Shown one piece after another: positions 37,002-45,116 of a DNA stretch of 64,000 bases. The notes under the pieces are model-generated. The model was not told the DNA's origin. It did no database searches and saw only the letters and a program-made list of their open reading frames with translations. The stretch covers positions 1,922,001 through 1,986,000 of the forward strand of contig NZ_CP126994.1 in assembly GCF_030252425.1 (NCBI RefSeq), in the 5' to 3' direction. The number at the start of each line of letters is the position of its first letter. Within the stretch, counting starts at the first letter, position 1. A program made the position numbers and the translations under genes. The stretch comes from Acidisoma sp. PAMC 29798 (GTDB taxonomy: Bacteria > Pseudomonadota > Alphaproteobacteria > Acetobacterales > Acetobacteraceae).

Positions 37002-37078
37002 CTCAGTCCCCCAAGGCAGGACCTATGGCGCGGACTGGATCAGCGCCGCAATCTTTTGCCGCGTATGGCCGACGCTCG

Positions 37079-37717
37079 TTAGGTGAAGGCCGCACAGGCG
37101 GCGACCAGGGCCCGCGCTTTGGCGCCGACGATGGCCGCCGTGTCGCCCGGCTTGTAGATCGCGGAGGCGATGCCGAAGCCGGACGCCCCGGCCTTGTGCC
37201 AATCGCCAAGATTGTCCGGCGCCATGCCGCCGACCGGCAGCACCAGCGTGCCCGGCGGCAGCACGGCGCGAATGGCGCGCAGCACGGACGGGCTGGCGGC
37301 CTCGGCCGGAAACAGTTTGATGGCGTCGGCGCCGGCCTTGATCAGGCTGAAGGCCTCAGCGGGGGTGAAGAAGCCAGGTGCTGCCAATAGCCCCAGGCGC
37401 TTCGCAGCCCGCACGATGTCCGGGTCCGCATGGGGCGTCACGATCAGTTTGCCACCTGCCGCCGCAATCTCCGCCACCTGATCCGTGGTCATCACCGTGC
37501 CGGCACCGATCAGCATGCTGTCGCCGAAGGTTTCGGCGAGCAGGCGAATGCTCTCGATCGGCTCGGGTGAATTCAGCGGCACTTCGGCGATATGCACGCC
37601 CGCTTCCTGCAAGGCCGCGCAGATGCCCACGACCTCATCCGGCCGGACGCCACGCAGGATCGCGATCAGCGGCGAACGGGCGAGCCATTCCTTCATCGAC
37701 ACGTCACTCATCGTCAT
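37079..37717 (-). CDS. dgoA: 2-dehydro-3-deoxy-6-phosphogalactonate aldolase
   Basis: 212 aa. It is a KDPG/KDPGal aldolase barrel: PLIAILRGVRPDE, IAEVPLNSPEPIESIRLL, the Schiff-base Lys in AIKLFPAEAASP, LIGAGTVMTTDQV, IVTPHADPDIV and PVGGMAPDNLGDWHKAGA. 'LNSPEP' and 'LPVGGMAPDNL' favour the galactonate (DgoA) type over the Entner-Doudoroff enzyme. It splits 2-keto-3-deoxy-6-phosphogalactonate to pyruvate and glyceraldehyde-3-P. It begins 4 bases after dgoK in the same operon. Confidence 0.93.
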   Translation of the reverse strand: MTMSDVSMKEWLARSPLIAILRGVRPDEVVGICAALQEAGVHIAEVPLNSPEPIESIRLLAETFGDSMLIGAGTVMTTDQVAEIAAAGGKLIVTPHADPDIVRAAKRLGLLAAPGFFTPAEAFSLIKAGADAIKLFPAEAASPSVLRAIRAVLPPGTLVLPVGGMAPDNLGDWHKAGASGFGIASAIYKPGDTAAIVGAKARALVAACAAFT

Positions 37718-37721
37718 CTTC

Positions 37722-38609
37722 CTAGTGCCACGCGACGGCGGCGGCGATTGCAGTCAGGCCCAGCGGGGCAGCGTCGGCCTTGGCGATCCGGGCCGATCCG
37801 CCGCAGAAGGCGATGGCATCGGCATAGAGGGCACACAGCTTGGCGTCGCCGATCAGCAGGATCGAGCCCATGTCGGGATGCGCCGCCAAGGCGGCCCGCA
37901 CTTCATGGCCCAGCAGCAGGCCGGAGAGATAGGACGCGGCACTGTCTTCTGACAGGCGCCCGAACAGACCCAGCGTGCGCACGCCGAAAAGATGGCGCAG
38001 CAGGCCGCCGGCATCCGCGCTTCGCGCCAGTCCCTGGCGCAAGGCCGCCGGGTCGGCCGGCGCATCGACCTTCATCATGCGACCGAGAATGGTATGGCCG
38101 CTGAAGGCCGCGAAGGCCTCGCCGGTCATGAAGGTGGAGAAGCCCATGATGCGGCCATTCTCGACCCGGACCCATTTCGCGTGGCTGCCCGGCAGGCAGG
38201 CAACGCCACTCGGCCCCAATTCGCGGAGCGTGCCGATGATTTGGGTCTCCTCGCCGCGCATCACCTCCGGCACGCCGGCGTCCTCGGCGGTCACGCCCGG
38301 CACCAGGCGCACTTCGGCGTCATTGAAGGGCACGGCGATGGTGGCGGCAGCAAGATCGGCGGCCCCGGCCGGGCAAGGCAGATACGGCGCCTCGATCCAG
38401 CCCTGCCGGCTGCCGATCATGCCCGACAGCAGCACCCGCCGTTCCCCGGCATTCACCCAAGGCAGAATCGCGCGGCGCAGCACATCCGCGAAGCGGCCGC
38501 CTTCGACGAACAGGATGCCGGTGGGGGACGTGGTCTTGTCGATGACATGGCCATCCGGCGTGAGGCGATAGGCGCGGAAACTGCTCGTGCCCCAGTCCAC
38601 ACCAATCAT
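37722..38609 (-). CDS. dgoK: 2-dehydro-3-deoxygalactonokinase
   Basis: 295 aa. The N-terminal MIGVDWGTSSFRAYRLTPDG, LLSGMIGSRQGWIEAPYLPC, CLPGSHAKWVRVENGRIMGF and a C-terminal ILLIGDAKLCALYADAI fit the DgoK family. It phosphorylates 2-keto-3-deoxygalactonate for the DgoA aldolase, which follows by 4 bases. Its start is directly after the stop of the AtzH-like gene, so it is probably read from the same message as the amidase module upstream. Confidence 0.94.
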   Translation of the reverse strand: MIGVDWGTSSFRAYRLTPDGHVIDKTTSPTGILFVEGGRFADVLRRAILPWVNAGERRVLLSGMIGSRQGWIEAPYLPCPAGAADLAAATIAVPFNDAEVRLVPGVTAEDAGVPEVMRGEETQIIGTLRELGPSGVACLPGSHAKWVRVENGRIMGFSTFMTGEAFAAFSGHTILGRMMKVDAPADPAALRQGLARSADAGGLLRHLFGVRTLGLFGRLSEDSAASYLSGLLLGHEVRAALAAHPDMGSILLIGDAKLCALYADAIAFCGGSARIAKADAAPLGLTAIAAAVAWH

Positions 38610-39017
38610 CTAACGCGTCTCCGCCGTCTCGGGGAAAGGAAAGTCGAGCATCGAAACATGCGCGGCGACGATCCGCCAAGCGCCGTCGAGGCGCACCCAG
38701 CTCTGCATCTGACGACCCGTCTTGCCGGTCGAGCGGCGACGGAACAGCGTGCTCGCGGTCCCGAAATCCCGCCCGAAGGTGGTGAGCACGGTGCGGCCCA
38801 AATCACGGTCGAGGTCCCCCGCGCCCCGCCCCTGGCGGAAGGCCGCGATCTCGGCGGCGCCATACAGGTTCTCGCCGCCGCCGTAGCGGATGGTCTTCTC
38901 ATCCCCCCAGAACAGCGCGGTCAGAACCGCGACATCATTGCCGACGAAGGCGCGCTCGTACTCCGCAAAGGCGGCGGTGAGTTCGGCGAGGGCCGTGGGA
39001 TTGTCGATGTCCATCAT
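38610..39017 (-). CDS. AtzH/HpxZ-like protein (DUF3225)
   Basis: 135 aa from ATG 39017 (a second ATG follows at 39014). An NTF2-like fold of the AtzH/HpxZ type is indicated by TAAFAEYERAFVGNDVAVL, TALFWGDEKTIRYGGGENLYGAAEI and GRTVLTTFGRDFGTASTLF with QSWVRLDGAWRIVAAHVS. AtzH is reported to accompany AtzE/AtzG in cyanuric-acid degradation, and HpxZ is linked to oxalurate catabolism. It starts 2 bases after the amidase stop and abuts dgoK. Confidence 0.85.
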   Translation of the reverse strand: MMDIDNPTALAELTAAFAEYERAFVGNDVAVLTALFWGDEKTIRYGGGENLYGAAEIAAFRQGRGAGDLDRDLGRTVLTTFGRDFGTASTLFRRRSTGKTGRQMQSWVRLDGAWRIVAAHVSMLDFPFPETAETR

Positions 39018-39019
39018 GC

Positions 39020-40423
39020 TCACGCTGCGAAGTCGGGGGCGACGGGTGCCGTGCAAATGCCGGAGGCTTCCAGGAATCCGCCCGCCCGCACCAGCAGATC
39101 CTCCCGCCAGGGGGCGGCGATCAGCTGCACGCCGATCGGCAACACGCCCTCGGCCTTCTGCACGGGGACGGCCAGCACCGGCAGGCCGATGCAGGTGATC
39201 GGCTGCGTAAACAGCCCGAAGGCCGGCCGCAACGGCAAGGTTTGGCCCTCGATCTCCAGAAAATCCTGGCCGAGTGTCGTCGCGGGCACGGGGGTCGCGG
39301 GTGCGATGAGCACATCCCAGTCCCGAAACAGGGCCGCCATCGCGTCCCGCCACAAGGCGCGCACTTGCTGGGCATGCAGATACCATTGCGCCGGCACCAA
39401 GCTGCCGGCGAGCAGCCGGTCCCGCGACAGCGGCTCCAGATCCGGGCGGCGATGGCGCAGATGCTCCAGATGCTGCTTCGCGCCCTCGCTCGCGGTGATG
39501 ATGAAGGCGGCGGAGCGACCGGCCGCCGTCATCTCCGGCGCCGCGACGGCGCCGGCCTTGAGCGCCTCGGCAATGCGATGCACGGCGGTGCACGCCGCCT
39601 CGCCCATTGGTGCGTCGAAATAGCCCGTCAGCCGGCCGATGCGCAGGCCGGCAATCCCCTCGCCCACCAGACCGGCGACGGGTTCCACCGCGCGTGGCGT
39701 CTGGCCGGCATCGGCGGGGTCACGCCCTTGCAGCGCGTCATAGGCCGCCGCGACATCGCCGACGCTGCGCCCGAAGGGGCCGATATGATCCAGGCTCGGC
39801 ACGAAGGCGACGGAGCCGGCACGCGACAACCGGCCATAGGTCGGCTTGAAGCCGAAGATTCCATTGAGGCTCGCGGGCACGCGGATCGACCCATTGGTAT
39901 CGGTGCCGAGGGTCAGCGGCACCAAGCCGGCGGCGACCGCCGCGCCCGATCCGCCGGACGAACCGCCGGCCGTGCGGCTGGTGTCATGCGGGTTGCGGCA
40001 GGGGCCGTAATGGCTGTTCTCGGTCGTGAAGCCATAGGCATATTCGTCCATATTCAGGGCGCCGATGCAGACGCCGCCGGCCTCGCGCAGCTGCTTCACG
40101 GCCCAGCCATCGACCGCGGCGGGGGGCTTATCCCGCTCGATCACACTCCCCGCGAGGGTCGTGATGCCGGCAATATCGAACAGGTTCTTCACCGCGAAGG
40201 GCACGCCGGCCAGCGGGCCGACATCCTCGCCCCGTGCCAAGGCGGCATCGACAGCGGCGGCATCGGCCAAAGCCCGCTGCTCCGTCACTTCGGTAAAGGC
40301 ATTGACCTCCGGGTTGAGCCGATGGACCCGTTCAAGCGTGTCCTGCGCCACTTCCAGGGCCGATCGCGCGCCGCTGCGCACATCGCCCGCAATGGCGACC
40401 GCCGTCATGAAGGAGGTGCTCAT
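39020..40423 (-). CDS. atzE: AtzE-family amidase
   Basis: 467 aa amidase-signature enzyme. Lys79 in VPFAVKNLFDIAG, the GGSSGGS segment at 153-159, and the nucleophile Ser179 in LGTDTNGSIRVPASLNG form the Ser-cisSer-Lys triad. NMDEYAYGFTTENSHYGPCRNP and a short C-terminal region match AtzE, the 1-carboxybiuret hydrolase of Pseudomonas ADP; the HpxY enzyme of oxalurate catabolism is a close relative. The small AtzG-type subunit it requires is encoded directly upstream with a 4-base overlap. The natural substrate here (carboxybiuret, oxalurate or another amide) is not determined. Confidence 0.88.
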   Translation of the reverse strand: MSTSFMTAVAIAGDVRSGARSALEVAQDTLERVHRLNPEVNAFTEVTEQRALADAAAVDAALARGEDVGPLAGVPFAVKNLFDIAGITTLAGSVIERDKPPAAVDGWAVKQLREAGGVCIGALNMDEYAYGFTTENSHYGPCRNPHDTSRTAGGSSGGSGAAVAAGLVPLTLGTDTNGSIRVPASLNGIFGFKPTYGRLSRAGSVAFVPSLDHIGPFGRSVGDVAAAYDALQGRDPADAGQTPRAVEPVAGLVGEGIAGLRIGRLTGYFDAPMGEAACTAVHRIAEALKAGAVAAPEMTAAGRSAAFIITASEGAKQHLEHLRHRRPDLEPLSRDRLLAGSLVPAQWYLHAQQVRALWRDAMAALFRDWDVLIAPATPVPATTLGQDFLEIEGQTLPLRPAFGLFTQPITCIGLPVLAVPVQKAEGVLPIGVQLIAAPWREDLLVRAGGFLEASGICTAPVAPDFAA

Positions 40424-40608
40424 AGCCGAAAGATGGGCGCGGTTTCGGTTTCGGGACCGACCGGCCAGTCGAGCGCGGGTTGGGCGAACCGGGCGACGAG
40501 GGCAAAGGCCGCGATCACACGCATGGTTTCAGCCTCATCCAGCCCGAGGTCCAGAAGCTCCGCCGCGCTGCGCACATAGGCCTCCGTGCTCGATGTTCCG
40601 TCCGCCAT
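40420..40608 (-). CDS. atzG: AtzG-type small subunit (DUF4089)
   Basis: 62 aa. It is a short all-helical protein (TSSTEAYVRSAAELLDLGL, EAETMRVIAAFALVARFAQP) of the AtzG/HpxX family. AtzG binds AtzE in an alpha2-beta2 complex and is needed for its stability. Its stop overlaps the amidase start (ATGA), and its position first in the string supports the assignment. Confidence 0.87.
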   Translation of the reverse strand: MADGTSSTEAYVRSAAELLDLGLDEAETMRVIAAFALVARFAQPALDWPVGPETETAPIFRL

Positions 40609-40665
40609 GCCTGACCCTCCTGCCGATGACGACAGAGTGCCTTAGCGCGGCCCAAGCCGCCACCC

Positions 40666-41667
40666 TTACAGCGTGAAGACGCGCGTCTCTCCGAAGCCCA
40701 AGGTGACGAAGCAGCCCGCGTCCAGCGCCTCGGCACGCAAGACTTCGGCCAGCACACGGGGTGGCGCGTCGATCGCCTCATCCGTCAGTTGGAAGGTGCC
40801 GAAATGCATGCCGATGGATTGGCGGGACATCAGGTCACGATGCGCCGCCACGGCCTCGGCGGGATTGATATGTACCGCCGCCATGATGGCGCGCGGCTCA
40901 TAGGCACCGATCGGCAGCAAGGCGAGATCCGTCGGGCCAAGCCGCGCGCTGATCTCCGCCCAATGGCGGCCGGCGCCGGAATCGCCGCCGAACAGGATCT
41001 TCTTGCCGCCGATCTCGATCATGAAGCCTGCCCAGAGGCAGCGGTTGCGATCCCAGGGCGTGCGGCTGGCAAAATGCCGTGCGGGGGTCGCGGTGATGCG
41101 GCTGTCACCCAGTCGCTCGCTTTGCCACCAGTCCAGTTCATGGATGCGGCCGAGCCCCGCCTTGCGCAGATGCACGGCATTGCCGAGTGGCGTGATGACG
41201 GCCGGGGCGTCGCGCGCCTGGATCGCCCGCAGACTGGGCAAATCCATGTGGTCGTAATGATTATGCGACACCAGCAGCAGGTCGATCTTAGGCAGTGCCG
41301 CGAAGGCGCGGCCCGGCGGCCGGGCCCGCTTCGGACCCGCCCAGGACACGGGCGAACAGCGGTCGCTGAAGATCGGATCGGTGAGGATGGTCAGGCCGGG
41401 CAGCCGCAACAGGAAGGTGCTGTGCCCGATGAAGGTAACGGCGACGGTGCCTGGCGCCACTGATGCCTGCGGGTCGCCGGCAGGCGTCGGGTTAGGCGGC
41501 TGCGGCGGCCAGACCTTTCGCTCGCCACTCAATCGCCAGCGCAGGATGGGCAGGATGCCGCGCGGTTGTGTCTGAGCACGATCGGGCGCAGCGCTTGGCG
41601 GATTATAAAAACTCGTTCCGTCGAAATGGTCAGACGGCGGCGGCGTGTTGGTCTCTGCCAAATTCAC
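40666..41667 (-). CDS. Metallo-beta-lactamase-fold hydrolase (NAPE-PLD/UlaG-like)
   Basis: 333 aa. The metal motif HxHxDH occurs as LLVSHNHYDHMDLPSL, with VTFIGHSTFLLRLPGL and LTDPIFSDRCSPVSWAGPKR upstream and ILFGGDSGAGRHW for the bridging Asp. The C-terminal MHFGTFQLTDEAIDAPP is a hallmark of the NAPE-PLD-like branch. The ~70 N-terminal residues are Pro-rich and unassigned. It may hydrolyse phosphodiesters or lactones. It precedes the atzG-dgoA string by 57 bases on the same strand. Confidence 0.88.
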   Translation of the reverse strand: MNLAETNTPPPSDHFDGTSFYNPPSAAPDRAQTQPRGILPILRWRLSGERKVWPPQPPNPTPAGDPQASVAPGTVAVTFIGHSTFLLRLPGLTILTDPIFSDRCSPVSWAGPKRARPPGRAFAALPKIDLLLVSHNHYDHMDLPSLRAIQARDAPAVITPLGNAVHLRKAGLGRIHELDWWQSERLGDSRITATPARHFASRTPWDRNRCLWAGFMIEIGGKKILFGGDSGAGRHWAEISARLGPTDLALLPIGAYEPRAIMAAVHINPAEAVAAHRDLMSRQSIGMHFGTFQLTDEAIDAPPRVLAEVLRAEALDAGCFVTLGFGETRVFTL

Positions 41668-41684
41668 TTTTCCTAAGCCACACG

Positions 41685-43181
41685 CTACCGAAGATAATAG
41701 GTGCTGAGCACAAGTTGCGGCAGATAGACAATGCCGAAGCCGGCGATCGCGACGGTCGGCAGCGCCAGGATCGCGCGGATCGCCGTCGCCCCCCGAATGC
41801 GAATAACGGGCAGCGAAATCGCGAGCAGCGCCAGAAGCGGCAGCGCGTAGCGGCCCTGCACACCATCGATCAATGTCTGCCCGACCTTCGTCCAGGACAG
41901 ATATTGGAGATCGAAGATCGCGAAGACGGTGGCAACGACGCTGAGCAGCGCGATGAGCACGAAGGGACCGCGCGGTCCCGGCGGCTCCTCAGGGCTGGCA
42001 AACATCGTCCCCACGGCCGCCGCGATCATTGCCACATACCACCAAGTGTAGATCGGGAGCGCCATCACGACGTCGAGCAGGCCGATCACGCCAATCGTCG
42101 TCTGCACCTCCACCAGCCACAGCAGTTTCATGGTCTGGATCGGCAATTGGATCAGCAGCCAGGGATCATGGAGAAAGACGCGCAGCTGCTCACGTGTGTC
42201 AGAGCTTGGAAACAGCCGCTGCGGGTCGCCGGGCCAGAGCGGCCCCGGATGATACGGCGGGCCGAAAACGAAGGGCGTGGCGACGGTATGCAGCGTCACC
42301 AAGGCCCAGGCGACGGCCGGCAGCGTCGCCAGCGCCATCGCACCGATGGCCGGCAACAGGTCCCGTCGGCTCCATCCCCGGCACGGCAGCAGCATGACGA
42401 CCGCCATCGGCAGATAAGGCGGCTTGACCGCAATAACGCAGGCCAGCAGCAGCGCCGCCACCCAATAGGAGAGGCCGCGCGGCCCGGCCGGCCGCGTCAG
42501 AAGTGCCGCGATCAGCGCAGTGGTCGCGATCAAGACGCCGTCCTGGTTGAACGAGCCGATCAAGGACAAGGTCATCGGCAGGCTCAACGTCGCCAGCAAC
42601 AGCAGGCGCCCCCGGCGCGCCAGCCGCAATGCCAGCACACCAATGACGAGGCAGGTGAGCACATTGACCACCCGTCCCATCAAGACGGCGACATAGGGCG
42701 AATATTGCAGAAAGTGCCCCGCGCCCAGGGCGACCGCACTCGGCACGTAGAAGATCGGAAAATAAACGGCGGTGTTCGGCGACCCGACAAACACCAGACG
42801 CGTGGGCCAGGGGATCGCCTCCAGCCGCGCCTCATTGGCGGCCGTCATTTTTTTGACGTCACCGACATTGAAGGCAAAATCGGCATAGACGGGACCGGGA
42901 TCGAGCGTGACGCCCGCCCCCATGATCGGGTGGCCGGCGCCGTCGAGACGCACTTGCCTTTGCCCCAGCAGTTGGCCGTGCAGCAAGCTGCCGGCACGCG
43001 CGACATGGGCGGCTTCGTCCGGCACTTGGCCGAGGGGTACGGCCAGGGCCATGAACAAAGCGGTGGGAAACGCGAAGAGGATAAACAGGAAAGGGATGAT
43101 CGCCATCCCCCCCGATCGCGCAGTGGGCAGGTAACGCTCAAACCCACGAGACAGTCGCTTGATCATCGCTCTCTCAGCCAA
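41685..43181 (-). CDS. DUF2142 family polytopic membrane protein
   Basis: 498 aa. A short cytoplasmic start is followed by a helix, then a periplasmic loop with VPDEAAHVARAGSLLHGQLLG, the DUF2142 signature (PDE..H..RA...GQ). About ten further hydrophobic segments follow (LVIGVLALRLARRGRLLLLATLSLPMTLSL...). This topology is that of GT-C-like proteins involved in surface glycan assembly; the activity of the family is not established. Same strand as the MBL gene, 17 bases upstream of it. Confidence 0.82.
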   Translation of the reverse strand: MAERAMIKRLSRGFERYLPTARSGGMAIIPFLFILFAFPTALFMALAVPLGQVPDEAAHVARAGSLLHGQLLGQRQVRLDGAGHPIMGAGVTLDPGPVYADFAFNVGDVKKMTAANEARLEAIPWPTRLVFVGSPNTAVYFPIFYVPSAVALGAGHFLQYSPYVAVLMGRVVNVLTCLVIGVLALRLARRGRLLLLATLSLPMTLSLIGSFNQDGVLIATTALIAALLTRPAGPRGLSYWVAALLLACVIAVKPPYLPMAVVMLLPCRGWSRRDLLPAIGAMALATLPAVAWALVTLHTVATPFVFGPPYHPGPLWPGDPQRLFPSSDTREQLRVFLHDPWLLIQLPIQTMKLLWLVEVQTTIGVIGLLDVVMALPIYTWWYVAMIAAAVGTMFASPEEPPGPRGPFVLIALLSVVATVFAIFDLQYLSWTKVGQTLIDGVQGRYALPLLALLAISLPVIRIRGATAIRAILALPTVAIAGFGIVYLPQLVLSTYYLR

Positions 43182-43220
43182 TCCGACTGAGATCGCAGCG
43201 ATCGTACATCCCGCGCGGCA

Positions 43221-44126
43221 TCACCATCCAGCGGCATGCGCATTGACGTAGACGGCATAAAGCGACGTCGTGGCCGTGATATAGAGACGATTGCGCTTGG
43301 CGCCGCCGAAACAAAGATTGGCAACATCCTCGCCCACCGGAATGCGGCCGAGCAAAGTGCCGTCCGGCGCATAGGTGGCGACAGCGGTTTGGGCCGAGGT
43401 CCAGACATTGCCGTGGCCATCGACACGGAAGCCATCGAACAATCCGTTTTCCAAGGTGGCGAAGACGCCCTCGCGGCGTACCGACCGACCGTCCGAGCCC
43501 ACGGTATAGGCGACGATGACGCGGGGATGCGCGGGGTCGTGGGTGGCGCCGGTATCGGCGACATAGAGCACGCTCTCATCAGGCGAGAAGGCGAGGCCGT
43601 TCGGCTTGAGCAGATCGGTGATCACCGCCGTCAGCGCCCCAGTCTCTGGATCGAAGCGATAGACGTTGGAGGCGCCTATCTCCGACTCCGCCTTGTCTCC
43701 CTCGTAATGGCTATCGATGCCGTAGGTGGGATCGCTGAACCAGATGGACCCATCGCTCTTCTCGACGACGTCATTGGGGGAGTTCAGGCGCTTGCCGCCA
43801 AAACTGTCCACGAGGGTCCGCCAGCGGCCGTCGAAGTCCAAGCGAGAGAGGCGTCGGCCGCCATGTTCACAGGCGAGGATGCGACCGAGATGGTCGAGCG
43901 TGTGCCCGTTGTGATGGCCGCAGGGCGTCTCGAATACACTGACGGAGCCATCGGTCTCATCCAGGCGCAGCAGCCGGTCATTGGGAATGTCGGACCACAC
44001 GAGGCTTTTCGCGGCCGGTACATAGACCGGGCCCTCCGCCCAGCGGGAGCCGGTCCAGAGCTTTTCGAGTTTGGAATGCGAGACGGTCAGCGCTTCGAAA
44101 CGCGGATCGAAAACTTCGTAGGTCAT
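43221..44126 (-). CDS. SMP-30/gluconolactonase family protein
   Basis: 301 aa from ATG 44126, with GGGAG 7 bases upstream. The beta-propeller shows WTGSRWAEGPVYVPAAKSLVWSDIPNDRLL with the metal Glu, FETPCGHHNGHTLDHLGR, LNSPNDVVEKSDGSIWFSDP with Asn-Asp ligands, KPNGLAFSPDESVLYVADTG and GNVWTSAQTAVATY. It hydrolyses sugar lactones such as gluconolactone. Followed upstream on the same strand by an SDR of gluconate-5-dehydrogenase type, 50 bases away, so a lactone-to-ketogluconate step is likely. Confidence 0.9.
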   Translation of the reverse strand: MTYEVFDPRFEALTVSHSKLEKLWTGSRWAEGPVYVPAAKSLVWSDIPNDRLLRLDETDGSVSVFETPCGHHNGHTLDHLGRILACEHGGRRLSRLDFDGRWRTLVDSFGGKRLNSPNDVVEKSDGSIWFSDPTYGIDSHYEGDKAESEIGASNVYRFDPETGALTAVITDLLKPNGLAFSPDESVLYVADTGATHDPAHPRVIVAYTVGSDGRSVRREGVFATLENGLFDGFRVDGHGNVWTSAQTAVATYAPDGTLLGRIPVGEDVANLCFGGAKRNRLYITATTSLYAVYVNAHAAGW

Positions 44127-44176
44127 GGTCGGCTCCCTTAGATTTTGTTTGGTCAACGCTGGTCCGGCCCAGATCT

Positions 44177-44944
44177 CTAAAGGCTCGAGGTGATGCCGCC
44201 GTCTACGTACAGAATATGACCGTTGACGAAGCTCGACGCGTCGGAGGCCAGGAAGATCGCGGCGCCGCCAAGCTCATCCACCTCACCCCAGCGCCCGGCC
44301 GGCGTGCGCGTCGCAAGCCAGCCCGAGAAGGTTGCGTCATCCACCAACGCCTGGTTCAACTCGGTGCGGAAATAGCCGGGCCCTAGGCCGTTCGCCTGGA
44401 TGCCGTATTTGCCCCAGTCGATCGCCATGCCCTTGGTCAGCATCTTCACGGCGCCCTTGGTGGCCGCATAGGGGGCGATGCCGGGGCGACCCAACTCGCT
44501 CTGCACAGAACAGATATTGATGATCTTGCCATGACCACGCGGAATCATGCAGCGCGCGACCGCCTGTCCCATGAGGAAGACGCTGTCCAGATTGGTGGCA
44601 TTCAGCCGGCGCCATGCCTCCAGCGGAAAGTCCTGCAAGGGCGTGCGATGCTGGACACCGGCATTATTGACCAGGATCTCGATCGGGCCGACCTCCGCCT
44701 CGATGCTGGCGACGGCCGGCCCCACAGCCTCAGGATCCGTGACGTCGAAGGCATAGGCATGAGCCAGGACGCCCTGTTCCACGAGCGTCTGACGGGCCTC
44801 GGCCAGCCGCGTCCCGTCCCGTGCATTGAGCACGATCGTGGCTCCGGCCGAGGCCAAGGCGCGGGCAATGCCAAGGCCGATGCCCTTGCTGGAGCCAGTG
44901 ACGAGCGCGACGCGGCCCGTGAGGTCAAATATCTTCAGGTCCAC
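44177..44944 (-). CDS. Gluconate 5-dehydrogenase-like SDR
   Basis: 255 aa classical SDR. TGSSKGIGLGIA is the nucleotide loop, VNNAGVQHRTPLQDFP the Asn-Ala-Gly motif, Ser in NICSVQSELGRPG and YAATKGAVKML the YxxxK pair. The opening KIFDLTGRVALVTGS and QANGLGPGYFRTELN resemble IdnO/gluconate 5-dehydrogenase, which interconverts gluconate and 5-ketogluconate. Neighbouring lactonase and idonate dehydrogenase support a sugar-acid role, but SDR substrate calls are approximate. Confidence 0.85.
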   Translation of the reverse strand: MDLKIFDLTGRVALVTGSSKGIGLGIARALASAGATIVLNARDGTRLAEARQTLVEQGVLAHAYAFDVTDPEAVGPAVASIEAEVGPIEILVNNAGVQHRTPLQDFPLEAWRRLNATNLDSVFLMGQAVARCMIPRGHGKIINICSVQSELGRPGIAPYAATKGAVKMLTKGMAIDWGKYGIQANGLGPGYFRTELNQALVDDATFSGWLATRTPAGRWGEVDELGGAAIFLASDASSFVNGHILYVDGGITSSL

Positions 44945-45116
44945 TGCGTCAGGCCGCCTTCATTCGCGATCGATTGAAGGCGAGTGTCAGCGATCGGGTG
45001 GGCCGAGTAAAGGCCGGGACATGGCCTGCTTGCTCCCGCTTTGGCGCGCAGCCGTTTTAGACTGATCCATCGCCTCCACCTCTCGTCATGGCACGAGAAG
45101 GCGTGCCATGACGAGA

